Below are positions 50,720 through 58,292 of a stretch of DNA of 64,000 nt, one piece after another. This stretch comes from Polynucleobacter sp. AP-Nino-20-G2. Its GTDB lineage: Bacteria; Pseudomonadota; Gammaproteobacteria; Burkholderiales; Burkholderiaceae. The translations under genes and the position numbers were made by a program. The stretch is from the NCBI RefSeq assembly GCF_018688235.1, contig NZ_CP061313.1, positions 1,657,130 through 1,721,129 of the forward strand. Direction: 5' to 3'. Position 1 is the first letter of the stretch. Every line of letters begins with the position of its first letter. The notes beneath the pieces are model-generated. The model ran no database searches. It worked only from the letters and a program-made list of their open reading frames with translations, and was not told the DNA's origin.

Positions 50720-52657
50720 TTACTTCTTGTCATCAACCTCTTTGAAGTCGGCATCAACGACATCGGCGTCAGGTGCGGCAGCTTGTGCGCCACCAGGAGC
50801 CGCGCCAGGTGCGGCACCGCCACCAGCTTTTGCTTGTTCAGCAGCCATGACTTTTTCACCAAGCTTCTGACTTGCTTTACCCAAGGCTTCAGTCTTCGCT
50901 TCAATTGCAGCTTTATCGCTACCCTTGATCGCTTCATCCAATTCCTTCAGAGCAGCTTCAATTGCTTCTTTTTCAGAAGCCTCTAAAGATGCGCCGTGCT
51001 CTTCCAAGGCCTTCTTGGTTGAGTGAGCCAATGCATCAGCAGTGTTGCGCGCTGTTACCAATTCCAATGCCTTCTTATCCTCATCGGCATTTGCTTCAGC
51101 ATCTTTCACCATGCGTTGAATTTCTTCCTCAGTCAAACCAGAGTTCGCCTTGATGGTGATTTTGTTTTCTTTGCCGGTTGTCTTGTCTTTTGCGGTGACG
51201 TGCAAAATACCGTTGGCATCAATATCAAAGGTCACTTCAATTTGTGGCATACCGCGCTGAGCTGGAGCAATGCCTTCCAAATTAAACTCGCCGAGTAATT
51301 TGTTGGCAGCAGCCATTTCACGCTCACCTTGGAAACACTTGATCGTTACCGCAGGCTGATTATCTTCCGCTGTGGAATAAACCTGTGAATGCTTAGTAGG
51401 AATAGTGGTGTTCTTTGGAATCATTTTGGTCATCACGCCGCCCAAGGTTTCGATACCCAATGACAATGGGGTAACGTCCAAGAGCAATACGTCTTTACGA
51501 TCGCCAGACAGTACGGAACCTTGAATCGCGGCACCAACAGCAACTGCTTCGTCTGGGTTTACGTCTTTACGTGGCTCTTTACCAAAGATCTCTTTTACTT
51601 TGTCTTGAACAGCAGGCATGCGGGTTTGACCGCCAACCAAAATGACGTCGTCGATGTCAGCCACATTCACGCCAGCATCTTTAATCGCGGTCAAGCAAGG
51701 TCCAGCCGTACGGTTGATCAACTCTTCCACCAAAGACTCTAACTTAGCGCGAGTTAATTTCAAGTTCAAATGCTTAGGACCGCCTGCATCAGCAGTCACA
51801 TATGGCAAGTTGATTTCAGTTTGTTGAGCAGATGACAACTCGATCTTGGCTTTTTCAGCGGCATCTTTCAAACGTTGCAATGCCAATACGTCTTTACTCA
51901 AATCAACGCCTTGTTCTTTTTTGAACTCGGCAATGATCCAATCAATAATGCGCTGGTCAAAGTCTTCACCACCCAAGAATGTATCGCCGTTAGTGGAGAG
52001 CACTTCAAACTGCTTCTCGCCGTCTACGTTAGCAATCTCGATGATAGATACGTCAAAGGTACCGCCACCCAAGTCATATACGGCGATCTTGCGATCTGCC
52101 TTGTCTTGCTTATCCAAACCGAATGCCAATGCAGCAGCGGTTGGTTCGTTAATGATGCGCTTTACATCCAAACCTGCGATACGACCAGCATCTTTAGTTG
52201 CTTGACGTTGGCTATCGTTAAAGTAAGCGGGAACAGTAATAACCGCTTCAGTTACTTCTTCGCCGAGATAATCTTCGGCGGTCTTTTTCATTTTGCGCAG
52301 AATCTCTGCGGACACCTGTTGTGGCGCCATTTTTTTATCACGTGCTTCAACCCAAGCATCACCGTTATCTGCTTGAACAATTTTGTAAGGCATCAAACCG
52401 ATGTCTTTTTGTACTTCTGCATCTGTGAATTTGCGACCCATCAAACGCTTTACCGCGTAGATAGTGTTCTTAGGATTGGTTACTGATTGGCGTTTTGCAG
52501 GAGCACCAACCAATACTTCGCCATCCTCAACGTAAGCGATGATAGATGGGGTTGTACGACCGCCTTCTGCGTTCTCGACAACTTTAGGTGCATTGTTTTC
52601 AACAACGGAAACGCACGAGTTTGTGGTTCCCAAGTCAATTCCGATAATCTTTCCCAT
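50720..52657 (-). CDS. dnaK: chaperone protein DnaK (Hsp70)
   Basis: ATP-driven Hsp70 chaperone, 645 residues. It begins GKIIGIDLGTTNSCVSVVEN, with IAVYDLGGGTFDVSI, ILVGGQTRMPAVQ and the linker DVLLLDVTPLSLG between the ATPase and substrate-binding domains. The C-terminus is Ala/Gly-rich and ends in DADVVDADFKEVDDKK, a typical flexible tail. A GGAG ribosome-binding site precedes the ATG. A near-consensus sigma-32 promoter starts about 91 bases upstream, so the gene has its own heat-shock promoter separate from grpE. Confidence 0.98.
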   Translation of the reverse strand: MGKIIGIDLGTTNSCVSVVENNAPKVVENAEGGRTTPSIIAYVEDGEVLVGAPAKRQSVTNPKNTIYAVKRLMGRKFTDAEVQKDIGLMPYKIVQADNGDAWVEARDKKMAPQQVSAEILRKMKKTAEDYLGEEVTEAVITVPAYFNDSQRQATKDAGRIAGLDVKRIINEPTAAALAFGLDKQDKADRKIAVYDLGGGTFDVSIIEIANVDGEKQFEVLSTNGDTFLGGEDFDQRIIDWIIAEFKKEQGVDLSKDVLALQRLKDAAEKAKIELSSAQQTEINLPYVTADAGGPKHLNLKLTRAKLESLVEELINRTAGPCLTAIKDAGVNVADIDDVILVGGQTRMPAVQDKVKEIFGKEPRKDVNPDEAVAVGAAIQGSVLSGDRKDVLLLDVTPLSLGIETLGGVMTKMIPKNTTIPTKHSQVYSTAEDNQPAVTIKCFQGEREMAAANKLLGEFNLEGIAPAQRGMPQIEVTFDIDANGILHVTAKDKTTGKENKITIKANSGLTEEEIQRMVKDAEANADEDKKALELVTARNTADALAHSTKKALEEHGASLEASEKEAIEAALKELDEAIKGSDKAAIEAKTEALGKASQKLGEKVMAAEQAKAGGGAAPGAAPGGAQAAAPDADVVDADFKEVDDKK

Positions 52658-52720
52658 AAAGGCTCCAAAAAATTAAGTTATGTGTAATTTCGTAAAACTG
52701 CGAATAAATCGATATTCAAT

Positions 52721-52748
52721 AAATGGGGTCAAACAGAAGGAATTCAAG
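52721..52748 (-). promoter_or_regulatory. sigma-32 heat-shock promoter of dnaK
   Basis: On the minus strand CTTGAA (52748-52743) is followed by 14 bases and CCCCATTT (52728-52721), matching the RpoH consensus CTTGAA-N13-15-CCCCATNT. The predicted start is about 55-60 bases before the dnaK ATG. Confidence 0.9.
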
Positions 52749-52760
52749 GGTCAAAAGAGC

Positions 52761-52786
52761 AAAAAAGGCAGAAATCTGCCTTTTTT
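52761..52786 (-). terminator. terminator between grpE and dnaK
   Basis: AAAAAAGGCAGA (52761-52772) pairs with TCTGCCTTTTTT (52775-52786); in practice the innermost pair opens to give an AAAT loop. It is symmetric, but in context it ends the grpE transcript just upstream of the dnaK promoter. Confidence 0.88.
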
Positions 52787-52842
52787 AACTACTTTTTTCC
52801 AAAAACTTGCTTAAAACTGCTGATTAATGACTTTAAGAGGAC

Positions 52843-53403
52843 TTATTTAGGGGCGCTCACAGTGACTAAAGCAGGTCGAAGGATCCGATCAGCAATGGAA
52901 TACCCTCTTTGAAGCACTGAAACGACAGTATTGGCCTCTTGATCCGAAGGAACGGAGGCGATAGCCTGATGATGATGAGGGTCAAACTTGTCGCCAACCC
53001 CAGGATTAATCTCTGTCATGCGACCTTTTTCAAAGGCGGACAACAGCTGCTTCAAGGTAATCTCTAAACCCTCTTTGACGGCCTTGGCATCAACCGCCTC
53101 AGCATTGAGCGCCGCGTACAAGCTATCGGTGACTGGCACGAGGTGCTCAGCAAAGCTCTCAATCGCAAACTTATGCGCTTTGGAGATATCCTCCACGGCA
53201 CGGCGACGGATATTCTCACCCTCGGCTTTAGCGCGAAGATAGTTGTCTTGCATCTCGGTGAGCTTCTGATTTAACTCGGCAATTTCTTGTTCTGGAGTTT
53301 TCACTTCAGCAGTCGCAGCTGCTGCATCAGCACCACCTTCCGCCTGAGCATCAGGAGCGATATTTTCCTGTTCAGGAGATGGATTTTGATTTTCTTGGGT
53401 CAT
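52843..53403 (-). CDS. grpE: nucleotide exchange factor GrpE
   Basis: Dimeric exchange factor that releases ADP from DnaK. The 186-residue protein has an acidic, disordered N-terminus (about 35 residues), a long helix with LNQKLTEMQDNYLRAKAEGENIRRR and the C-terminal beta domain with INPGVGDKFDPHHHQAIASVPS and VVSVLQRGYSIADRILRPALV. Starts at ATG 53403 behind its own sigma-32 promoter; it is separated from dnaK by a terminator, so both are independently transcribed. Confidence 0.97.
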   Translation of the reverse strand: MTQENQNPSPEQENIAPDAQAEGGADAAAATAEVKTPEQEIAELNQKLTEMQDNYLRAKAEGENIRRRAVEDISKAHKFAIESFAEHLVPVTDSLYAALNAEAVDAKAVKEGLEITLKQLLSAFEKGRMTEINPGVGDKFDPHHHQAIASVPSDQEANTVVSVLQRGYSIADRILRPALVTVSAPK

Positions 53404-53446
53404 GGGTGCAAATTCACTTTTCTATAAGAATGGCTACTTCTGAACA

Positions 53447-53474
53447 ATATGGGGTCAATCAATGCAATTTCAAG
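53447..53474 (-). promoter_or_regulatory. sigma-32 heat-shock promoter of grpE
   Basis: CTTGAA (53474-53469), 14 bases, then CCCCATAT (53454-53447) on the minus strand, a full match to the RpoH consensus. It shares TTGACCCCAT with the dnaK promoter. The predicted leader is about 35-40 bases. Confidence 0.9.
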
Positions 53475-53485
53475 TGAGACCGAGT

Positions 53486-54580
53486 TTAAGCAATTCTAGC
53501 CTTGACCAATTCAGCACGGCGATCACGCTCAGCCAGATCAGCCTCCGATTCGATACCAAGAGGCCAGCCAGATAAATGCTCTTGTGCGATCTCATACATC
53601 GCTTCGATCCACCTTGGATTGCTATTTAAGCAAGGGATATAGCGATAGTCCTTCCCGCCGTGCTCCAAGAAAATTTCACGCGCTTCCATCGCGATTTCCT
53701 CCAGAGTCTCCAAACAATCCGCTGGAAAACCTGGGCAAAAAATATCTATTCGCTTACAACCTTCTTTGGCTAATTTTTCAATTGTCGGGGCGGTATAAGG
53801 CTTGAGCCATTCCGCTTTTCCAAAGCGCGATTGAAAAGTAACCAGATACTGACTTGGATCCAAGCCAAGGGACTCGCCCAATAAACGGCCAGTCTTCAAG
53901 CACTCGCAGTGATAGGGGTCGCCCTTCATTAAGTTGCGTTTAGGCAATCCATGAAAGGACATCACCAAGCGATCGCCCTGGGAAAAATCAGGTCGTCCAT
54001 CTTGATCCCATGCGCTGAGCACTTGGTCCCGCAATGCGGCGATATACGCAGGATGATCGTGATAGTACTTAATTAAACGTAGCTCAGGTTGATTGCGCCA
54101 TGTACCTAAAACACGGAACACTTCATCAAAACTAGAGGCAGTAGTTGTTGCTGAATATTGTGGATACAGGGGCAATAGCAACAGACGCTCCATCCCTTGT
54201 GATTGCAGGGCCTCAAGGGCATGCTGAGTAGAAGGTTGGCCATACCGCATCGCCAAATCTACCAACACCACTTGACCTTGATTGGCAAATTTTTCACCCA
54301 ATTCTTTTGCTTGCAAACGAGAGTAATGCATTAAAGGAGAGCCCAATTTCGGCAACCAAATTGAGGCATATTTTTTTGCTGAAGCGCTACTGCGAATCGG
54401 CAAAATAATGCCATTCAAAATACACCACCAAATGATGCGGGGAATTTCCACAACCCGCGGATCCGATAAAAATTCTTTTAGATATGCCCTAACCGCTTTT
54501 GGTGTTGGCGCAGATGGAGTGCCTAAATTCAAGAGCAGTACCGCTGTCTTGCTTGTACGTAAGTGGGGATTTTGATTCAA
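53486..54580 (-). CDS. hemH: ferrochelatase
   Basis: Inserts iron into protoporphyrin IX, the last step of protoheme synthesis. The 364-residue protein has AVLLLNLGTPSAPTPKAVRAYL at its start, the LPLYPQYSATTTAS stretch, VMSFHGLPKRNLMKGDPYHCEC with the catalytic histidine, and the ending region IDIFCPGFPADCLETLEEI with the conserved glutamates. The start is TTG at 54580: an in-frame TAA lies five codons upstream and there is no ATG before the conserved core. GGA about eight bases upstream is a weak ribosome-binding site. Follows hrcA by 42 bases. Confidence 0.95.
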   Translation of the reverse strand: MNQNPHLRTSKTAVLLLNLGTPSAPTPKAVRAYLKEFLSDPRVVEIPRIIWWCILNGIILPIRSSASAKKYASIWLPKLGSPLMHYSRLQAKELGEKFANQGQVVLVDLAMRYGQPSTQHALEALQSQGMERLLLLPLYPQYSATTTASSFDEVFRVLGTWRNQPELRLIKYYHDHPAYIAALRDQVLSAWDQDGRPDFSQGDRLVMSFHGLPKRNLMKGDPYHCECLKTGRLLGESLGLDPSQYLVTFQSRFGKAEWLKPYTAPTIEKLAKEGCKRIDIFCPGFPADCLETLEEIAMEAREIFLEHGGKDYRYIPCLNSNPRWIEAMYEIAQEHLSGWPLGIESEADLAERDRRAELVKARIA

Positions 54581-54622
54581 TGGAGATCCGTCTTAAAGAG
54601 AATGAGGAAAAGTTTCAATAAC

Positions 54623-55633
54623 TCAGGAGCTCAATGCGCCTGATAACAACTTAGAAGTGATGTCGACAATCGGAATAACGCGATCGTATGCCATCCGTGT
54701 TGGGCCAATCACCCCAAGAGTGCCTACGATTTGACCGTCAACACTATAAGGCGCGCTAATAACCGCTAAATCTTCGTAGGGTAGCAAATCACTCTCCCCG
54801 CCAATAAAGATCTGGATGCCATCAGCATGACTGGACACATCCAATAACTGCATCAGCACAGATTTCTGCTCAAGCATGTCAAACATCTTGCGCAACTTAT
54901 CTAAATTCGTGCTGAGATCACCCACATTGAGAAGGCGGCGCTCACCCGATAACAACATATCGCCCTGACCCATGCCATAGTCACTCACACCACTATGCAA
55001 GGCTAAGGCCATCAATCCAGAGATATCACTCCGCAAGTTATCAAGATCAGATACAAGATGCGCACGCACTTCGGCAAAACTCTTCCCTGCGAACTGAGTG
55101 TTGATGTAATTTCCCGCCTCAATTAACTGACTGGGCGTGTAATCCTGGGTAGTAGGAAGAATGCGATTTTGCACATCACCCTCAGGTGTCACCATGATGA
55201 GCAGGATCTTACCCTCACCCAACCTCAAAAATTCAATGTGTTTAAACACTTGAGCGCGCTTAGGCGTCATTACGACGCCAGCGAAATGGGTCAAATTAGA
55301 CAAAATTTGCGCCGCTGAGTTCAGAACCCGCTGCGGAGAGTCTGGCAATAGTCCTTTTTCCACCTCACGGGCGGCAATTTCCTCAAGAGGGCGCACTGTC
55401 ACCATCGTATCCACAAACAAGCGATAACCCCTTGGGGTCGGAATGCGGCCTGCTGAAGTGTGGGGGCTTGTCACTAAGCCCATCTCCTCCAAATCCGCCA
55501 TCACATTGCGAATCGTCGCTGCGGAGAGGTCCAAACCCGAAAAGCGCGAGAGGGTCCGGGAGCCAATAGGCTGCCCCTCCTCGATATAGCGCTCGATGAG
55601 AGTTTTCAGTAAGGCACGGGAACGTTCGTCCAT
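54623..55633 (-). CDS. hrcA: heat-inducible transcription repressor HrcA
   Basis: Repressor that binds the CIRCE operator in front of groESL and sometimes dnaK genes and is made active by GroEL. The 336-residue protein begins with a winged-helix domain (LLKTLIERYIEEGQPIGSRTLS; SAATIRNVMADLEEMGLVTSPHTSAGRIPT), followed by the GAF-like and dimerisation domain ending VIPIVDITSKLLSGAL. The ATG at 55633 has only a weak ribosome-binding site and a short leader. I see no CIRCE repeat (TTAGCACTC-N9-GAGTGCTAA) in this window, so its targets lie elsewhere, probably at groESL. Confidence 0.96.
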   Translation of the reverse strand: MDERSRALLKTLIERYIEEGQPIGSRTLSRFSGLDLSAATIRNVMADLEEMGLVTSPHTSAGRIPTPRGYRLFVDTMVTVRPLEEIAAREVEKGLLPDSPQRVLNSAAQILSNLTHFAGVVMTPKRAQVFKHIEFLRLGEGKILLIMVTPEGDVQNRILPTTQDYTPSQLIEAGNYINTQFAGKSFAEVRAHLVSDLDNLRSDISGLMALALHSGVSDYGMGQGDMLLSGERRLLNVGDLSTNLDKLRKMFDMLEQKSVLMQLLDVSSHADGIQIFIGGESDLLPYEDLAVISAPYSVDGQIVGTLGVIGPTRMAYDRVIPIVDITSKLLSGALSS

Positions 55634-55658
55634 AGTGGAAGGGATTTTATGCGTATGG

Positions 55659-55664
55659 TTTAAT
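55659..55664 (+). promoter_or_regulatory. -10 candidate for nadK
   Basis: TTTAAT ends six bases before the nadK ATG at 55671, so the predicted start site coincides with the ATG. The hexamer is a five-of-six match and the -35 region (TGGAAG, 17 bases upstream) is poor. Confidence 0.28.
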
Positions 55665-55670
55665 CGTTAT

Positions 55671-56576
55671 ATGTTAAGCCCATCCCCAAATTCCATCAAA
55701 AAGGCATTTAGCCGGGTTGCGCTTGTCGGTAAATATCAAGCTGATGGGATGCAAGAGCGCCTCAATGACCTTGCAGAGCTACTGGCCAAACAGGGCTGTG
55801 AGGTCTTTGTAGAGGCTGCCACGGCCTCTCATCTTGGTCTAAGCGCCTACCCCATTAAAAAGGTAGAAGAATTCGCTGGAGCCATTGACTTGGCTGTAGT
55901 GCTTGGGGGTGACGGAACCATGCTCGGCATTGGCCGCCAATTGGCGGGCAGCAATGTTCCTTTGGTGGGCATCAACATGGGCCGGCTAGGCTACATGACA
56001 GACATCCCCATCCAAAATGTCCACACCGTCCTCCCGCAAATCATTGCCGGAGAATACGAAGCGGATACTCGAACACTATTGGACGCGGTCGTTCTTCGCA
56101 ATAACAAAGAAATTAACCACGCCCTCGCATTAAATGATGTGGTCGTGAATCGATCTGGTATTTCCGGAATGGTTGAGCTTGCCGTTCGAGTGAATGGCTC
56201 CTTTATGTATAACCAGCGCTCCGACGGCCTCATTGTGTCAACACCAACTGGTTCCACCGCCTACGCACTGTCAGCTGGCGGCCCCATTCTTCATCCTCGA
56301 GTGGCCGGAATTTTGTTGGCACCGATTGCGCCACACTCTTTATCCAATCGCCCCATTGTTTTGCCGCAAGATATCGTGGCAAGCATTGAAGTGGTGGATG
56401 GTAGAGAGGTGATTGTGAATTTTGATATGCAATCCCAAACAGATTTACAAACTGGCGACACCATCGAAGTGCGTCAGTCTGAAAAAACAATTACCCTACT
56501 TCACCCTCGCAGTCACAGTGACTACAAAACCTTGCGAGAGAAGTTACATTGGAATGAGTATCCATCGACATTTTGA
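55671..56576 (+). CDS. nadK: NAD kinase
   Basis: Phosphorylates NAD to NADP. The 301-residue protein has the family signature LAVVLGGDGTMLGIGR with the GGDG loop near residues 83-88, then NMGRLGYMTDI, LNDVVVNRSG, the TPTGSTAYALSAGGPILHP active-site stretch and the LSNRPIVLP segment. ATG at 55671 is taken; the frame is open further upstream into hrcA on the other strand. No Shine-Dalgarno site is visible. Divergent from hrcA and followed by recN 26 bases later. Confidence 0.96.
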   Translation: MLSPSPNSIKKAFSRVALVGKYQADGMQERLNDLAELLAKQGCEVFVEAATASHLGLSAYPIKKVEEFAGAIDLAVVLGGDGTMLGIGRQLAGSNVPLVGINMGRLGYMTDIPIQNVHTVLPQIIAGEYEADTRTLLDAVVLRNNKEINHALALNDVVVNRSGISGMVELAVRVNGSFMYNQRSDGLIVSTPTGSTAYALSAGGPILHPRVAGILLAPIAPHSLSNRPIVLPQDIVASIEVVDGREVIVNFDMQSQTDLQTGDTIEVRQSEKTITLLHPRSHSDYKTLREKLHWNEYPSTF

Positions 56577-56602
56577 TGTCGAATTTTTCGCTACGCTAAG
56601 GC

Positions 56603-58273
56603 ATGCTTCAAACTCTCGCACTTCGTGACTTTGTCATTGTTGATCAACTGGAACTAGACTTTGCCTCTGGCTTTACTGTGCTGACTGGCGAAACAGGAGC
56701 AGGCAAATCAATCTTGCTAGATGCTCTTAGTCTCGTTCTCGGAGAGCGCGCCGACAGCAGCCAGATTCGGGAAGGCTGTAATCGCGCTGAGATTAGCGCC
56801 CTCTTTCGCATTGACCCTACGCAAATAGAGCACTTCAATCATTGGCTGGATGAGCAAGGCTTTCCGAGTGAAGATGATGGTCAAAGCCTGCTTCTCAAAA
56901 GAACTGTGGAAAGTAATGGCCGTAGCCGCGCCTTCATTAATGGCAGCGTGGCCACCTTAGCGCAATTAAGGGAAGCTGGAGATCAACTGGTTGATATTCA
57001 TGGTCAACATGCCCACCAACTTCTACTGAAGGGCGGCGCGCAGCGTGACCTACTGGATCGCCATGCGAATCACATGGACTTGGTTGGGGAAGTTTCCCAG
57101 TCCTTCAGAACATTGAGCAATTCACGCCGTCGCCTAGAGCAGGCAGAAAATGCCGGGCAAGATATTGAACGAGAGCGAGAGCGCCTTGAATGGCAACTAG
57201 AAGAGTTGACCGAACTCTCTCCACAGGATGGCGAGTGGACGGCAATACAAAGTGAACATGCCCGACTTGCCAATGGCGCGAAAATTATGAGCGGCTGCCA
57301 AGAGGCAATTGACGTTTTAAGCGATGCGGACAACTCGGTAGAATCTGTTCTCTCCAAGGCTAGCAGCAATATGAGCGCCCTTGCTGAACATGACTCCGCA
57401 CTGAGCGATGTTAGCCAAGCCCTCGAGTCCGCTCAAATTCAGGTGGATGAAGCAGTACACAGTCTGAACCGTTATTTGCAAAAACTAGACTTAGATCCTG
57501 GACGTCTTAACGAAGTAGAAGAACGCATGCAAGCGCTTCATGGTGCCGCCAGAAAATACCGCACTGAAGCAGACGACTTGCCAAAACTCCTCAACGAAAC
57601 AGCAGAGCGTTTGGATGCACTGACTGCCTCACAAAATATCGAGGCCCTGCGTGAAAAAGTAAAGCAAGAAGAGCTTGCTTACTTAAAGTTGGCTAAACAG
57701 CTTTCTCAAAAACGAAGCAAGGCAGCGCTTGATTTAGGCAAACAAGTTACCGCTGCGATGCAAGATTTATCGATGGCTGGCGGACAACTCGAAATCGCAC
57801 TGCAAGCCCTCGCTGAAGGTGGCGTCCATGGCCTAGAGCAAATTGAGTTTTTAGTTGCCGGTCATGCCGGTAGTACGCCACGCGCTTTGGCTAAAGTTGC
57901 TTCTGGTGGCGAACTTGCCCGTATTAGCTTAGCGATTAGCGTGATCACCAGTAAAGCCTCATTTACGCCGACACTGATATTTGATGAAGTGGATGCCGGG
58001 ATTGGTGGTGCGGTAGCGGAGACAGTTGGAAAGTTATTGCGACAACTGGGCGAATCACATCAAATACTCTGCGTTACCCACCTTCCGCAAGTTGCCGCTC
58101 AAGGTAATCACCACCTCAAAGTCAGTAAATCCCAGGCGGGAGATAAAACCCTCTCTCAAGTTAGCCCTCTCGGAAGAGCGGAGCGCGTTGAAGAGGTTGC
58201 TCGCATGCTGGGGGGCGCGACCATTACTGACACTACACGCCGTCACGCTCGCGAACTGCTAGAACAGAATTAA
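56603..58273 (+). CDS. recN: DNA repair protein RecN
   Basis: SMC-like ATPase in double-strand-break repair, 556 residues. The N-terminal half starts LQTLALRDFVIVDQLELDF and has Walker A TGETGAGKSILLDAL; a central coiled coil spans about residues 160-360 with a hinge; the C-terminal half has the ABC signature SGGELARISLAI and Walker B LIFDEVDAGIGGAVAE followed by the CVTHLPQVAA H-loop. Follows nadK closely, as in many Burkholderiales. No LexA box is evident in front of it. Confidence 0.96.
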   Translation: MLQTLALRDFVIVDQLELDFASGFTVLTGETGAGKSILLDALSLVLGERADSSQIREGCNRAEISALFRIDPTQIEHFNHWLDEQGFPSEDDGQSLLLKRTVESNGRSRAFINGSVATLAQLREAGDQLVDIHGQHAHQLLLKGGAQRDLLDRHANHMDLVGEVSQSFRTLSNSRRRLEQAENAGQDIERERERLEWQLEELTELSPQDGEWTAIQSEHARLANGAKIMSGCQEAIDVLSDADNSVESVLSKASSNMSALAEHDSALSDVSQALESAQIQVDEAVHSLNRYLQKLDLDPGRLNEVEERMQALHGAARKYRTEADDLPKLLNETAERLDALTASQNIEALREKVKQEELAYLKLAKQLSQKRSKAALDLGKQVTAAMQDLSMAGGQLEIALQALAEGGVHGLEQIEFLVAGHAGSTPRALAKVASGGELARISLAISVITSKASFTPTLIFDEVDAGIGGAVAETVGKLLRQLGESHQILCVTHLPQVAAQGNHHLKVSKSQAGDKTLSQVSPLGRAERVEEVARMLGGATITDTTRRHARELLEQN

Positions 58274-58292
58274 AGTAGCGCCGGCCTTAGCT

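Noticed and set aside
51875..52486. Open frame of about 200 codons opposite dnaK
   Set aside because: Antisense frames of this kind are common over highly expressed, codon-biased genes such as dnaK; no protein features support it.
54581..55680. CIRCE operator near hrcA, grpE or dnaK
   Set aside because: No TTAGCACTC...GAGTGCTAA-like inverted repeat was found in these upstream regions; the visible heat-shock signals are sigma-32 type.
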